Source: Clostridium sp. K13 (GTDB lineage Bacteria > Bacillota > Clostridia > Clostridiales > Clostridiaceae). From it: DNA of 64,000 nt. The stretch covers positions 1 through 64,000 of the forward strand of contig NZ_JAASHM010000001.1 of NCBI RefSeq assembly GCF_019734195.1. The letters run 5' to 3'. The notes beneath the pieces were generated by a model, which worked only from the letters and a program-made list of their open reading frames with translations, did no database searches and was not told where the DNA came from. The translations under genes and the position numbers were made by a program. Below, one piece after another: positions 26,454 through 36,875 of the stretch; the stretch's first letter is position 1, and each line of letters begins with the position of its first letter.

Positions 26454-27191
26454 ATGAAAAAATTAAATGTTAATGATTTTAAGGTGTTTAAGGATTTTTG
26501 GATCTTAGAAGGCGAAAAGATTAATATTGTATTTTCCAATGCAAAAATGGACAGGAGCTTTAACAGACATACAGATGATGGGGTTAATAACTTATTATCA
26601 CTTAAGAGTGATTTTCAAGTGGAGGAGGTTCAGTATATAAGACAAATACATAGTGATAAGGTTTTTGTTTACAAGAAGGGAGAAAAAGACTTTATAGAAA
26701 ATGAGGGGGATGCAATAGTTACTAATGAAAAATCAGTAATTATTGGAGCATTTACTGCTGATTGTGTTCCTGTAATACTTGTTGATGAAAGCACTTCTAC
26801 TATAGCTGCTATACATAGCGGATGGAAGGGAACTTTTAATGATATAAGTAAAAATGCAGTAGAGAAAATGATTAAGGAGTTTAATTGTGATATAAATAAT
26901 ATTAAAGCATATATAGGGCCTCACATTAGACAATGCTGCTATGAAGTTTCAGAGGAATTAAAAGAGAAATTCATTGGGAAGTTTAATGTGCCAAGTGAAA
27001 AACTTTTTAATGGCAGAAATTTAAGTATGGAGCTATGTATTGAAGAGGATCTGAAGTCTATTGGTATAGATGATGATAATATTTATTCTTTCAATTTATG
27101 CACTCATTGTGAAAAAGAAAATAAATTATTTTCTTATAGAGCAAGTAATGGGACATATGGAAGGTTATTTTCATTTTCATATATTAAATAA
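26454..27191 (+). CDS. pgeF: Purine nucleoside phosphorylase-like multicopper oxidoreductase family protein (YfiH/YlmD, PgeF)
   Basis: 245 residues of the DUF152/laccase-domain family. Metal ligands visible in the order RQIHSDKV, ADCVPVIL, HSGWKGTFNDIS, GPHIRQCCYEV and CTHCEKENKLFSYR. Members act as purine nucleoside phosphorylases/adenosine deaminases with a zinc centre; E. coli YfiH is also reported to correct peptidoglycan precursor editing errors. ATG start with GAGGTG upstream. It is 18 bases before phoP but functionally unrelated, so a shared transcript is possible. Confidence 0.88.
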   Translation: MKKLNVNDFKVFKDFWILEGEKINIVFSNAKMDRSFNRHTDDGVNNLLSLKSDFQVEEVQYIRQIHSDKVFVYKKGEKDFIENEGDAIVTNEKSVIIGAFTADCVPVILVDESTSTIAAIHSGWKGTFNDISKNAVEKMIKEFNCDINNIKAYIGPHIRQCCYEVSEELKEKFIGKFNVPSEKLFNGRNLSMELCIEEDLKSIGIDDDNIYSFNLCTHCEKENKLFSYRASNGTYGRLFSFSYIK

Positions 27192-27209
27192 ATTATTGGG
27201 GTGATAGGA

Positions 27210-27905
27210 ATGGCAAATGAAAAAATATTAGTAGTAGATGATGAAGAACATATAGCAGAACTTATAAGTTATAATTTAAGTAGTAATGGGTATAAAGTAA
27301 TTACAGCAAATAATGGAATTGATGCTGTTAAAGTTGCAATTGAAGAAAAGCCAAGCTTAATTTTATTGGATTTAATGATACCTGGAAAAGATGGATATGA
27401 TGTTTGTAAGGAAGTTAGGAGTAATAATGAAATTAGAAATACTCCAATAATAATGCTTACAGCAAAGAGTGAAGAACTAGATAAAATACTAGGATTAGAA
27501 TTAGGCGCAGATGATTATATAACAAAGCCTTTTTCAGTAAGAGAATTACTTGCAAGAGTAAAGGCTGTATTAAGAAGATTTTCTATTGTAGAGCCTGAAA
27601 GTAATGTTTTAGTTTTTGGAGACTTAACTGCTGATTTTGATAAAAGAGAAATCCTAGTTAAGGATAAAAAATTAGAATTAACACTTAAGGAGTTTGAGCT
27701 CCTTGAAATTTTAATTAGAAATAAGGGAAAGATTTTAACAAGAGATACTTTATTAGATAAAATATGGGGATATGAATATATTGGAGAAACGAGAACCGTA
27801 GATGTTCATATAAGATATTTAAGAAAGAAAATAGAAGCAGATGATAAAAATCCTAAACTTATTGAAACTATAAGAGGAGTTGGGTATAGATTTAACCCTA
27901 ATTAA
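27210..27905 (+). CDS. phoP: Phosphate regulon response regulator PhoP (OmpR family)
   Basis: 231 residues. Receiver domain with acidic pair D10/D11, phospho-acceptor D54 (LILLDLMIPGKDG) and conserved lysine in DDYITKPFS, followed by an OmpR-type winged helix (LTLKEFELLEILIRNKGKILTRDTLLDKIWGY...). It activates or represses phosphate-starvation genes. Start at ATG 27210, six bases after GGGGTG; a GTG at 27201 within the SD is rejected. The kinase gene follows after 6 bases and the pst operon follows that, which supports the Pho assignment over other OmpR-type regulators. Confidence 0.92.
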   Translation: MANEKILVVDDEEHIAELISYNLSSNGYKVITANNGIDAVKVAIEEKPSLILLDLMIPGKDGYDVCKEVRSNNEIRNTPIIMLTAKSEELDKILGLELGADDYITKPFSVRELLARVKAVLRRFSIVEPESNVLVFGDLTADFDKREILVKDKKLELTLKEFELLEILIRNKGKILTRDTLLDKIWGYEYIGETRTVDVHIRYLRKKIEADDKNPKLIETIRGVGYRFNPN

Positions 27906-27911
27906 TATTTT

Positions 27912-29588
27912 ATGAAAAAAAGAATTATAACGTCAGTAGTAATTACAGTAATTTTTGCATTAATTATTGTGACGAGTTCATTTATTGCATTAGTAAATAT
28001 AAATACTATAGATGATGCTAAAGAAACTCTATCAATATACAATGTATGTTTTTCAAAAGGAAATTATAGTAAAGAAGATTTATCTATTTATAAGTTTAAA
28101 GGAAATTCAGTTAGATTTACTGTGGTAAATAAGGATGGAGATGTACTATTTGATAATGAAACAAATAATTTAGAGAATCACAAGGATAGACAAGAAATTA
28201 TAGATGCATTTAAAAATGGGACAGGAACTAGTGTTAGATTTAGTAAAACTTTATCAATGAATATGGTTTATTATTCAACTAAGATAAATGATAATATTGT
28301 TGTTAGAAGTTCTGTGCCTGTTAGCAATATAAAAGTATTTACTTCAGGAACTTTAAAATATTACGTTGCTATTGTTATAGTAGTATTTTTATTATCCTTG
28401 GCATTAGCAATAAAGCTAGTAAAGATAATTGTATACCCTATTAAAGAGTTAGAGAAAGTAACAGCTAAGATTGCAAATGGTGATTTAAATAAAAGAGCTA
28501 TTATTTGTAATTATGATGAAATAGGATTATTAGCTCAAACATTTAATAATATGGCAGATCAGCTTGAAACTAAAATTAAAGATTCATTAGATAAACAAAA
28601 CAAGCTTGAAGCCATACTTGAAAGTATGGATAGTGGTGTAATTGCATTAGATAATAATGAAAAGATTATATTAAGTAATCCATATGCTAATAAATTATTT
28701 GATTTACAGGGAGAGGTTATAGGAAAGAAGATGTCCTCTTGTATTATTGATTATGATCTTATTAATTTTATAAGAGAATTACCAGATATAGATTCAAGAG
28801 AAATAAAATTATTCCATCCTATAGAAAGAGAAATACGAGTAAAAAAAGCTCCTATTATAAGTGGAACTAAAAATCAAATGGGAATAGTAATAACAGTTCA
28901 AGATATTACAGATATTAAAAGACTTGAAAATATGAGAAGTGAATTTGTTGCAAATGTTTCTCATGAACTAAAAACACCTTTAACATCTATTAAAGGATTT
29001 TCAGAAACTTTAAGATACGTTGATGATTCAGAAACAAAAAATAAGTTCTTAAATATTATTGATAAAGAGGCAGAGAGACTAACTAATTTAATAAATGATA
29101 TTTTAATACTTTCAAATATTGAAAACCTTCATAAGATGGAGAATAGTAATTTTAGCCCTAAAGAAGTTATAGAAAATATTATTGATATAGTTAGAAAACA
29201 AGCAGAGAAAAGTTTGATTAAAATTGATTTTATAAATGATTTTAATGGTGAAATTATTGGAAGTAAAGATAAATTCCATCAGCTAGCATTAAATTTAATA
29301 GAAAATGCTATTAAATATTCCAATGAAAATGGTAATGTTAAAATTATTATAACTACTAATGAGGGATATTTTATTTTAAAAGTAATTGATGATGGTATAG
29401 GGATTCCTAAAAATGATATACCAAGAATATTTGAAAGATTTTATAGAGTTGATAAGTCAAGATCTACAAGGGGTACGGGTCTAGGCCTTGCTATTGTAAA
29501 GCATATTGTTAAATTGTTCAATGGAGATATAATAGTTGACTCTAAAGTAGGTGTTGGAAGTACATTTACTGTAAAGATTAAAAGATAA
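27912..29588 (+). CDS. phoR: Phosphate regulon sensor histidine kinase PhoR
   Basis: 558 residues: membrane segment (about 5-25), extracytoplasmic sensor region (about 30-145), second membrane segment (about 148-170), HAMP (about 170-222), PAS-like domain (about 230-330), HisKA with H351 (ANVSHELKTPLTSIKGFSETL) and HATPase_c with N box (LIENAIKYSNENG), G1 (DDGIGIP) and G2 (GTGLGLAIVKHIV). Architecture equal to Bacillus PhoR. The ATG has only a weak SD and lies 6 bases after phoP, so translation is probably coupled. A 19-bp-arm terminator closes the unit before pstS. Confidence 0.93.
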   Translation: MKKRIITSVVITVIFALIIVTSSFIALVNINTIDDAKETLSIYNVCFSKGNYSKEDLSIYKFKGNSVRFTVVNKDGDVLFDNETNNLENHKDRQEIIDAFKNGTGTSVRFSKTLSMNMVYYSTKINDNIVVRSSVPVSNIKVFTSGTLKYYVAIVIVVFLLSLALAIKLVKIIVYPIKELEKVTAKIANGDLNKRAIICNYDEIGLLAQTFNNMADQLETKIKDSLDKQNKLEAILESMDSGVIALDNNEKIILSNPYANKLFDLQGEVIGKKMSSCIIDYDLINFIRELPDIDSREIKLFHPIEREIRVKKAPIISGTKNQMGIVITVQDITDIKRLENMRSEFVANVSHELKTPLTSIKGFSETLRYVDDSETKNKFLNIIDKEAERLTNLINDILILSNIENLHKMENSNFSPKEVIENIIDIVRKQAEKSLIKIDFINDFNGEIIGSKDKFHQLALNLIENAIKYSNENGNVKIIITTNEGYFILKVIDDGIGIPKNDIPRIFERFYRVDKSRSTRGTGLGLAIVKHIVKLFNGDIIVDSKVGVGSTFTVKIKR

Positions 29589-29623
29589 ATAAAAAGTTTA
29601 ATAATAAAATATGAGAAAGTTGT

Positions 29624-29670
29624 AAATAAATAAGGTAAGAATATTAACTATTCTTACCTTATTTATTTTT
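29624..29670 (+). terminator. Rho-independent terminator after phoR
   Basis: Perfect 19-bp arms (29624-29642 and 29650-29668) with a 7-base loop; the 3' arm ends in a T-rich tract. The A-rich 5' side means it could also work on the opposite strand. Confidence 0.85.
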
Positions 29671-29707
29671 ACAATATTATTTCCAATATGACAAAAAATA
29701 TTACTAT

Positions 29708-29750
29708 TTAACTTTCTCTTAACATTTATCTAACTTTATTTAACAGTTAA
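29708..29750 (+). promoter_or_regulatory. Tandem PhoP-box-like repeats upstream of pstS
   Basis: TTAAC or CTAAC motifs begin at 29708, 29719, 29730 and 29740, a period of 11, 11 and 10 bases, on one face of the helix. Bacillus PhoP binds tandem TTAACA-like repeats with the same period. They lie about 90-130 bases before the pstS start, after the phoR terminator, so a PhoP-activated promoter for the pst operon is likely here. Confidence 0.7.
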
Positions 29751-29836
29751 GTAATATTACTTTAACTTTAGAGGAATAATATTATTGGTGTAAGGTATAT
29801 GAATAAAAATTCATTTATGAAAGTGGAGGAATAAAA

Positions 29837-30694
29837 ATGAGAAGTAAAAAATTGAAGTTAATGGTAGGAGCATTATTAGTAACTATGGTAGGTGCAACAT
29901 TTGTAGGTTGTGGATCAAATGGTTCAGAAGGAGAAGATAACAATACAGCTTCTAACAAAGATTCAGTAACAATCTCAATATCAGGTTCAACTTCAGTTGG
30001 TCCATTAATGGAAAAAATTCAAGAAAAATATGAAGAAGAAAATAGTAATGTAACTTTAGAAATACAACAAAATGGTTCAGGAGCAGGAATAAAAGATGTT
30101 ATTTCTGGAATTTCAGAAATTGGAATGTCTTCAAGAGAATTAAAAGATGAAGAAAAATCTCAAGTTGAAGGAACAACTATAGCATATGATGGAATTGCTT
30201 TATTAGTAAATCCTGAAAACAAAGTTAAGAACATATCTTTAGAAGATGTTAAGAAAGTATATACTGGAGAAATTACAAACTGGAAGGAGTTAGGTGGAGA
30301 TGATTCACCAATAGTAGTAATTTCAAGAGAAGAAGGTTCAGGTACAAGAGATGCATTCCAAGAAATCGTTGGTTATGAATCAGAAGAATTAGCAAAAGAT
30401 GCTACAATTTCAGATGGTAGTGGAGCTGTTAAAACTACAGTTGCAGGAAATAAAAATGCAATTGGATTTGCTTCTTTTGAATATATAGATAGTACTGTAG
30501 TAGCTTTAAGCGTTAATGATGTAGAACCAACAGCTGACAATGTTAAAGCTGGTGAATACAAAATTTCAAGACCATTCTTATTAGTAACTAAAGAAGATTC
30601 TTTAACAGAAAATGGTCAAAAGTTAATAGAGTTCGTTCTAAGTGATGAAGGACAAAAAATAGTAGAAGAAAACAAATTAATAACTTTAGAGTAA
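29837..30694 (+). CDS. pstS: Phosphate ABC transporter substrate-binding lipoprotein PstS
   Basis: 285 residues. Lipoprotein signal peptide with lipobox ending at C25 (ATFVGC), a short acidic/Asn-rich linker, then the phosphate-binding fold with motifs SGSTSVGPLMEKI, QNGSGAGIKDV and SREEGSGTRDAFQEIV, which contact phosphate. It captures phosphate outside the membrane and hands it to PstCA. ATG start with GGAGG upstream. First gene of pstSCAB-phoU; a hairpin follows it. Confidence 0.96.
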   Translation: MRSKKLKLMVGALLVTMVGATFVGCGSNGSEGEDNNTASNKDSVTISISGSTSVGPLMEKIQEKYEEENSNVTLEIQQNGSGAGIKDVISGISEIGMSSRELKDEEKSQVEGTTIAYDGIALLVNPENKVKNISLEDVKKVYTGEITNWKELGGDDSPIVVISREEGSGTRDAFQEIVGYESEELAKDATISDGSGAVKTTVAGNKNAIGFASFEYIDSTVVALSVNDVEPTADNVKAGEYKISRPFLLVTKEDSLTENGQKLIEFVLSDEGQKIVEENKLITLE

Positions 30695-30709
30695 ATTCAA
30701 ATTAATTTT

Positions 30710-30738
30710 AGAAATGCCTCTTGTATTGAGGCGTTTCT
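30710..30738 (+). promoter_or_regulatory. Intercistronic hairpin between pstS and pstC
   Basis: AGAAATGCCTC (30710-30720) pairs with GAGGCGTTTCT (30728-30738) with one G-T type mismatch. No U-tract follows. Its position fits a 3' stabiliser or weak attenuator that keeps pstS mRNA more abundant than the rest of the operon. Confidence 0.6.
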
Positions 30739-30783
30739 AATTATGAATAAATCAAAGTTTTTATTACCATTAGGAGGACTAAA

Positions 30784-31677
30784 ATGGTAGCGGAAAATAA
30801 GAAGAATAAAAATAAATATATTATAGACAAGGTTACAAGAAGTATATTTTTAATATGCGCACTTATTGCAGTAATAAGTTTAGTGTTAATAATAGGATTT
30901 GTATTTTATAAAGGTTTAAGACCGTTCTTTGCAGAAGGAAAATCATTTACAGAATTTATTTTTGGAACCGAGTGGTATCCAACATCAGAAAATCAGAAGT
31001 ATGGAATATTACCAATGATAATAGCATCTATTTATGGTACGATAGGAGCTTTAATAATAGGAGTGCCAATAGGATTACTTACAGCAATATTTATTGCAGA
31101 AGTAGCACCAAAAGGATTATCTAAAATTATAATTCCAGCAGTTGAGCTTTTAGCTGGAATACCATCTGTATTATACGGATTATTTGGTTTGGCAGTAATT
31201 GTTCCATGGATACAAAATACCTTCAATTTGCCACAAGGACAAAGTTTATTAGCAGTAATTATTGTATTGGCAGTTATGATGCTTCCAACAATTATTTCAG
31301 TTTCTACTACTGCAATAAAGGCTGTTCCAAAAAGTTATAAAGAAGGATCACTTGCCCTTGGAGCTTCACATATAGAAACAACATTTAAGGTTGTAGTACC
31401 TGCAGCAAAGTCAGGTATACTTGCAGCAGTAGTATTAGGATGCGGTAGAGCAATTGGTGAAACAATGGCTATAATCCTAGTTGGAGGTAATTCAGTTCAA
31501 ATACCTACATCTATTTTTGATAAGGTAAGACCTCTTACAAGTAATATTGCTTTAGAAATGGGATATGCAACCCAATCACATCAAGAATTGCTATTTGCAA
31601 CTGGTGTTGTATTATTTACATTCATCTTAATATTAAACTTAGTTATTTCAAAACTTTCTAATAAGGAAGGTAAATAA
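30784..31677 (+). CDS. pstC: Phosphate ABC transporter permease PstC
   Basis: 297 residues, six membrane segments, with the binding-protein-dependent permease EAA loop (KEGSLALGASHIETTFKVVVPAAKSG). Forms the channel with PstA. The conserved segment EVAPKGLSKIIIPAVELLAGIPSVLYGLFG is typical of PstC. ATG start with AGGAGG 6 bases upstream. Two bases separate it from pstA. Confidence 0.95.
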   Translation: MVAENKKNKNKYIIDKVTRSIFLICALIAVISLVLIIGFVFYKGLRPFFAEGKSFTEFIFGTEWYPTSENQKYGILPMIIASIYGTIGALIIGVPIGLLTAIFIAEVAPKGLSKIIIPAVELLAGIPSVLYGLFGLAVIVPWIQNTFNLPQGQSLLAVIIVLAVMMLPTIISVSTTAIKAVPKSYKEGSLALGASHIETTFKVVVPAAKSGILAAVVLGCGRAIGETMAIILVGGNSVQIPTSIFDKVRPLTSNIALEMGYATQSHQELLFATGVVLFTFILILNLVISKLSNKEGK

Positions 31678-31679
31678 AA

Positions 31680-32504
31680 ATGAGAAAATTTAAAGAAAAT
31701 ATCTTAAAGATATTATTATATTTATCAGCATTAGTAACTGTTGGAATTTTAGTGTTTATAATTGGATTTATATTTATAAAAGGGTATAAATTAATAAATT
31801 TAAATTATTTATTTGGAGAATATAAACCATCAGGTGGTGGAGGAATAAAACCATTTATTATTTCTACATTATATACAGTTGGATTATCATTGCTTATAGC
31901 AACACCAATAGGAGTACTTTCAGCTGTTTATTTACAAGAATATGCAAAGCAGGGAAGGCTTGTTAGAATAATTAGATATTCAACAGAAGCGCTAGCAGGA
32001 ATACCATCAATAGTTTATGGATTATTTGGAGCTGCATTTTTTGTAAGTGCTTTAAAGTTTGGTTATTCACTTTTAGCAGGATCATTAACTCTTTCAATAA
32101 TTATTTTACCAGTAATTATTAGAACAACAGAAGAGTCTTTAAAAGTAGTTCCGCCATCATATAGAGAAGCATCACTTGGACTTGGTGCAACAAGATTCCA
32201 GACTTTATATAAAGTAATACTTCCAAGTGCTATACCAGGTATACTTTCAGGTGTAATACTTTCTATGGGGCGTGTAATTGGAGAGTCAGCAGCATTATTC
32301 TTAACAGCAGGTACAGTATATAAAATTCCTGCAAGCATAATGTCAAGTGGTAGAACTTTAACTGTTCATGCATTCCTTGAGACTAAAGAAAAAGGTGATA
32401 TTGCATCTGCAGCAGCTGCTGGAATAGTTTTAATTATAATGATTCTACTTTTAAACTTATTAGCAAAGTTTATCAGTAAGAGATTTAATAAGGCTAATTA
32501 TTAA
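31680..32504 (+). CDS. pstA: Phosphate ABC transporter permease PstA
   Basis: 274 residues, six membrane segments, with the EAA loop REASLGLGATRFQTLYKVILPSA and the conserved GGGIKPFIISTLYTVGL and ALAGIPSIVYGLFGAAFF stretches. Partner of PstC in the inner-membrane channel. The ATG follows pstC after 2 bases with the SD (GGAAGG) inside the pstC end. A gap of about 90 bases precedes pstB. Confidence 0.95.
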   Translation: MRKFKENILKILLYLSALVTVGILVFIIGFIFIKGYKLINLNYLFGEYKPSGGGGIKPFIISTLYTVGLSLLIATPIGVLSAVYLQEYAKQGRLVRIIRYSTEALAGIPSIVYGLFGAAFFVSALKFGYSLLAGSLTLSIIILPVIIRTTEESLKVVPPSYREASLGLGATRFQTLYKVILPSAIPGILSGVILSMGRVIGESAALFLTAGTVYKIPASIMSSGRTLTVHAFLETKEKGDIASAAAAGIVLIIMILLLNLLAKFISKRFNKANY

Positions 32505-32594
32505 AAATAAGTACTATGAAATATTAAATGTGTATTTTAATTAAAAAAGCACATATAGTTATTAAAGAAAATCATAAGATTTTGAGGTGTAGAT

Positions 32595-33359
32595 ATGTCA
32601 AATATAGTAAAGCCAGAAATTCAAGTTAGAAACTTAGAATTGTTTTATGGCGATAATAAAGCGTTAAAAAATATTAATTTAGATATAGAATCGAAAAAGG
32701 TTACAGCGTTAATAGGACCTTCAGGATGTGGTAAGTCTACATTTTTAAGAACCTTAAATAGAATGAACGATTTAATTGAAGGCGTTAAAATAAATGGTGA
32801 AATTTTAATAGATGGTAAAGATATATATAAGGAATATGATGAAATAGATTTAAGAAAAAAGGTTGGGATGGTATTCCAAAAGCCTAATCCATTTCCTATG
32901 TCAATTTATGATAATATAGCTTATGGACCAAGAATACATGGAGTAAGAGATAAAAAGACTTTAGATGAAATTGTTGAAAAGAGCTTAAGAGGGGCAGCAC
33001 TTTTTGATGAAGTTAAGGATAGGTTAAAAAAATCTGCATTAGGTCTTTCAGGAGGACAACAACAAAGGTTGTGTATAGCTAGAACAATAGCTGTTTCTCC
33101 AGAAATAATATTAATGGATGAACCTACATCAGCCCTTGATCCAATTTCAACTAATAAAATGGAAGAACTTATGGATCAATTAAAGAAACAATATACAGTT
33201 GTAATTGTTACTCATAATATGCAACAAGCAGGAAGAATTGCTGATAAAACTGCATTCTTCTTATCAGGAGAAGTAATTGAATACGGTAAGACTGAGGATA
33301 TATTCTATAGACCAAAGGATAAGAGAACAGAGGACTATATAACAGGAAGATTTGGATAA
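32595..33359 (+). CDS. pstB: Phosphate ABC transporter ATP-binding protein PstB
   Basis: 254 residues. Walker [11 protein letters not shown]-loop [21 protein letters not shown] (a PstB hallmark), signature [12 protein letters not shown], Walker [14 protein letters not shown], switch histidine in [13 protein letters not shown]. It hydrolyses ATP to drive phosphate import. ATG start with GAGGTG upstream. phoU follows after 27 bases. Confidence 0.97.
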   Translation: MSNIVKPEIQVRNLELFYGDNKALKNINLDIESKKVTALIGPSGCGKSTFLRTLNRMNDLIEGVKINGEILIDGKDIYKEYDEIDLRKKVGMVFQKPNPFPMSIYDNIAYGPRIHGVRDKKTLDEIVEKSLRGAALFDEVKDRLKKSALGLSGGQQQRLCIARTIAVSPEIILMDEPTSALDPISTNKMEELMDQLKKQYTVVIVTHNMQQAGRIADKTAFFLSGEVIEYGKTEDIFYRPKDKRTEDYITGRFG

Positions 33360-33386
33360 AATTTAATTTGTAATAGGAGTGAGAGT

Positions 33387-34043
33387 ATGACAAGAAATCT
33401 TTTAGATAAGAGAATGAAGTTATTAATATCAGAGCTTGCTGAAATGGGAAGTTTAGTTGAAAAGCAAATATATAATAGTATAGAGGCTTTTAGAAATAAA
33501 GATATGGAACTTGCAACTCAAGTTATGAACAATGACGATAAAGTTGATGAGTTAAATAGAAAAATTGAAGAACAATGTTTAAAGTTAATGGCTATGGAAT
33601 CTCCAGTTGCAACAGATTTAAGAAAAATATTTACAACATCTAAGATAGTTACAGATTTAGAAAGAATGGCTGATTATGCAGTTGATATTTGTAAAATAGC
33701 AAAAAGAGTTGAAGGTGATATTTTAGGTGAAGAGTGTCAACCAATTTGGCAAATGGTAGATATTTTAAGAAAAATGATTAAAAAATCTATTGAAGCATTT
33801 GTTGCTGGAGATGTTGATGCAGCATATGAAATATGTAAGATGGATGATGAAGTTGATATATTATATCGTGGATTATTTAGTGATATGTTAAAGAAGATGG
33901 TAAAAGATGAAACTATCATAAATAAAGGAGCACAAATATTATTTGCATCTAAATATCTTGAAAGAGTTGGGGATCACGTAACAAATATTTGTGAGTGGAT
34001 AATTTTTTCTGCAAAAGGTGATTATGTAGACTTAAATGAGTAA
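33387..34043 (+). CDS. phoU: Phosphate signalling protein PhoU
   Basis: 218 residues, all-helical, two PhoU repeats each with the metal-binding E/D-x-x-x-D type motif (KIVTDLERMADYAVDICK and ASKYLERVGDHVTNICEW). PhoU links the Pst transporter to the PhoR kinase and dampens Pho signalling when phosphate is high. ATG start with AGGAGTGAGAG upstream. Last gene of the operon, with a terminator right after. Confidence 0.96.
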   Translation: MTRNLLDKRMKLLISELAEMGSLVEKQIYNSIEAFRNKDMELATQVMNNDDKVDELNRKIEEQCLKLMAMESPVATDLRKIFTTSKIVTDLERMADYAVDICKIAKRVEGDILGEECQPIWQMVDILRKMIKKSIEAFVAGDVDAAYEICKMDDEVDILYRGLFSDMLKKMVKDETIINKGAQILFASKYLERVGDHVTNICEWIIFSAKGDYVDLNE

Positions 34044-34049
34044 TAATAA

Positions 34050-34081
34050 AGAATATGGGGTAACCTATATTCTTTTTTTAT
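34050..34081 (+). terminator. Rho-independent terminator after phoU
   Basis: AGAATATGGG (34050-34059), loop GTAA, CCTATATTCT (34064-34073), then a T-run. Confidence 0.88.
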
Positions 34082-34150
34082 TTTAATATTTTTTTGAAAT
34101 ATTAAATAAGTTTTTAGTAATTTAATTTAAGAAATTACCTTAACTGTTAG

Positions 34151-34179
34151 TTGACTGAATAAAATTATTAGGTTAATAT
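34151..34179 (+). promoter_or_regulatory. SigA-type promoter of the DUF512-der-gpsA unit
   Basis: TTGACT (34151-34156), 17-bp spacer, TAATAT (34174-34179), 37 bases before the next start codon. Confidence 0.7.
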
Positions 34180-34216
34180 ATCATAGAGATGATAGGTAAT
34201 TATAGGAGTGGACATT

Positions 34217-35554
34217 ATGAAGAATGTAATAACAAGTGTAATGCCTGATAGTATTGCTGCAGAAGTCGGCATTGAAGTAAATGATATTTTATTATCAGTA
34301 AATGGAGAAAAGATAGTTGATATTATAGACTACAGGTTTTTAACAAATGATGAAGAAATAGTATTAGAAATACAAAAACCAAATGGAGAGGTTTGGGACT
34401 ATGAAATAGAGAAAGACTATGGAGAGGAACTAGGACTTGAATTTGGTGGCGGTATTATGGATAAGGCAAAAAGATGCAGCAATAAATGTATGTTTTGCTT
34501 TATAGATCAAAATCCAAAGGGAATGAGAGAAACCCTTTATTTTAAGGATGATGATTCACGTCTTTCTTTCCTTCAAGGTAATTTTGTTACTTTAACAAAT
34601 ATGAAGGATGAGGATATAGAAAGAATTATAAGATATAGAATAAGTCCTATAAATATTTCAGTACATACAACAAATCCAGATTTAAGAGTAAAAATGCTTG
34701 GTAATAGATTTGCAGGATCAGTATATGAAAGAATGAAGAGACTTGCAGATGCAGGAATAGAAATGCACTGTCAAATAGTTCTTATACCAGAAGTTAATAA
34801 TGGAGAAGAATTGAAAAGAACTATAACTGATTTATATGAACTATATCCATCAGTAGCTAATATTGCAGTAGTTCCTATAGGAGTTACTAAGTATAGAGAA
34901 GGATTAGTTCAAGTAAATACATTTACTAACGAAACTGCAAGAAAAGAGTTAGAAATGGTTATGGAATTCCAAAAGAGATTTATGGAAGAAATAAATGATC
35001 CATTTGTAAGATTTTCTGATGAGTTTTATTTAGTATCAGGTATAGATGTGCCTGAAGAGAGCTTTTATAACGGATATGAGCAGATAGAAGATGGAATTGG
35101 AATGATTAGATGCTTTAGAGAATCTATAAATTATACTGCTCAAGATTTAGACAAACACATAAAAGGAACTTTTTCTGTTCCAACAGGGAAGCTAGCTTTT
35201 GAAGAAGTAAGCAATGGAATGAAAAAGTTAATGGAAGTTAACCCTAATATTAAAATAGATACATATAAAATTATAAATCATTTCTTTGGTGAGACAATAA
35301 CTGTTGCAGGTCTTCTTACTGGAAGAGATATTATAGGACAATTGAAAGGAAAGATTAATAGCGAGTACTTAATTATGCCTAATAATATGTTTAGAAAAGG
35401 ATACGAGTTAGGTCCGGCAGAATATATTATGTTAGATGATACAAAGATAGATGATATAGAAAGAGAATTAGGTGTTAAAGTTCTTGTATGTGACCATACA
35501 GGAGAAGATATAGTAAGCATCATAAATGATGTGTGTCAGGAGGAAGAAAAATAA
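34217..35554 (+). CDS. DUF512 family radical-SAM-like iron-sulfur protein with PDZ domain
   Basis: 445 residues. N-terminal PDZ-like domain (about 1-65, [26 protein letters not shown]), then a radical-SAM-type cluster motif C87-x3-C91-x2-C94 ([18 protein letters not shown]), then the DUF512 region with [16 protein letters not shown] and a C-terminal domain ([16 protein letters not shown]). The family is widespread in Firmicutes and some other phyla, usually beside der; its substrate is unknown. The start at ATG 34217 follows AGGAGTGGA; a GTG inside the SD is rejected. Its stop overlaps the first base of der. Confidence 0.85.
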   Translation: MKNVITSVMPDSIAAEVGIEVNDILLSVNGEKIVDIIDYRFLTNDEEIVLEIQKPNGEVWDYEIEKDYGEELGLEFGGGIMDKAKRCSNKCMFCFIDQNPKGMRETLYFKDDDSRLSFLQGNFVTLTNMKDEDIERIIRYRISPINISVHTTNPDLRVKMLGNRFAGSVYERMKRLADAGIEMHCQIVLIPEVNNGEELKRTITDLYELYPSVANIAVVPIGVTKYREGLVQVNTFTNETARKELEMVMEFQKRFMEEINDPFVRFSDEFYLVSGIDVPEESFYNGYEQIEDGIGMIRCFRESINYTAQDLDKHIKGTFSVPTGKLAFEEVSNGMKKLMEVNPNIKIDTYKIINHFFGETITVAGLLTGRDIIGQLKGKINSEYLIMPNNMFRKGYELGPAEYIMLDDTKIDDIERELGVKVLVCDHTGEDIVSIINDVCQEEEK

Positions 35555-36873
35555 TGGCAAAACCAATAGTAGCTATAGTTGGAAGACCAAATGTAGGTAA
35601 ATCTACATTATTCAATAAATTAGCAGGAAAAAGAATTTCAATAGTTCAAGATACACCAGGTGTAACAAGAGATAGAGTATATGCTGAAGCTGAATGGCTT
35701 AATCATACTTTCACAATGATTGATACTGGGGGTATAGAACCAGAAAACCAAGACATAATAGTTAAACAAATGAGAAGACAAGCAAATATAGCAATAGAAA
35801 CTGCTGATGTTATTATGTTTGTAGTTGATGGAAAAGAAGGAATGACAGCAGCTGATAATGAAGTTGCTACAATGCTTAGAAAATCTAAAAAGCCAGTAGT
35901 TCTTGTTGTTAATAAAATTGATAACTTAAAGGATGAGGAAAATGCTTGGGAATTCTATAATTTAGGTATAGGTGATCCAGTTGCTGTATCAGCAGGGCAA
36001 GGTAAAGGACTTGGAGATATGCTTGATATGGTAGTTTCTCATTTCGATTCTATTTCTGGAAAAGATGAAGAGGAAGAAGACATAAAAATTGCTATGATAG
36101 GTAAACCTAATGTAGGTAAATCTTCATTAATTAATAGATTACTAGGTGAAGATAGATTAATAGTATCAGATATTGCAGGAACAACAAGAGATGCAATAGA
36201 TAGTAGAATTGAAAATGAACTTGGAAAGTTTACTTTAATTGATACTGCAGGTCTTAGAAGAAAGAGCAAAGTTAAAGAAGAAATTGAAAGATACTCAGTT
36301 ATAAGAACTCTTGCAGCAGTTGAAAGAGCTGATGTTTGTATATTAATGATAGATGCAACTGAAGGTGTAACAGAGCAAGATGAAAAAATAATTGGCTTTG
36401 CACATGAATTAAATAAGGCTATAATGGTTATTGTAAACAAGTGGGATCTTATTGAAAAAGATGATAAGACAATGGATAACTACAAAAAAGATTTACAAAG
36501 CAAGCTTAAGTTTATCAAATATGCTAAGTTCTTATTTATATCAGCATTAACTGGTCAAAGAGCGCATAGAGTATTAGAAGTTGCTAAAGAGTGTTATGAT
36601 AACTATGATAAGAGAGTTGGTACTGGTGTATTAAATGATGTTATTAGTAAGGCAATATTAATGAAAGAACCACCAGTAGTTGCATTAAAGAGATTAAAGA
36701 TATACTATGCTACTCAAGTGGCTACTAAACCACCAAAGTTTGTGTTCTTCGTTAATGATATGAATGCAAGACATTTCTCATATGAAAGATATTTAGAAAA
36801 TCAATTAAGAGATAATTTTGATTTCAGTGGAACTGGAATACAAATAGAATATAGGGAGAGAAAGGATAGTTAA
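35554..36873 (+). CDS. der: Ribosome biogenesis GTPase Der (EngA)
   Basis: 439 residues with two tandem GTPase domains, each complete: domain 1 ([30 protein letters not shown]) and domain 2 ([33 protein letters not shown]), and a C-terminal KH-like domain. It assists 50S ribosomal subunit assembly. The ATG at 35554 shares its A with the stop of the DUF512 gene and is preceded by AGGAGG. Two bases separate it from gpsA. Confidence 0.97.
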   Translation: MAKPIVAIVGRPNVGKSTLFNKLAGKRISIVQDTPGVTRDRVYAEAEWLNHTFTMIDTGGIEPENQDIIVKQMRRQANIAIETADVIMFVVDGKEGMTAADNEVATMLRKSKKPVVLVVNKIDNLKDEENAWEFYNLGIGDPVAVSAGQGKGLGDMLDMVVSHFDSISGKDEEEEDIKIAMIGKPNVGKSSLINRLLGEDRLIVSDIAGTTRDAIDSRIENELGKFTLIDTAGLRRKSKVKEEIERYSVIRTLAAVERADVCILMIDATEGVTEQDEKIIGFAHELNKAIMVIVNKWDLIEKDDKTMDNYKKDLQSKLKFIKYAKFLFISALTGQRAHRVLEVAKECYDNYDKRVGTGVLNDVISKAILMKEPPVVALKRLKIYYATQVATKPPKFVFFVNDMNARHFSYERYLENQLRDNFDFSGTGIQIEYRERKDS

Positions 36874-36875
36874 TT

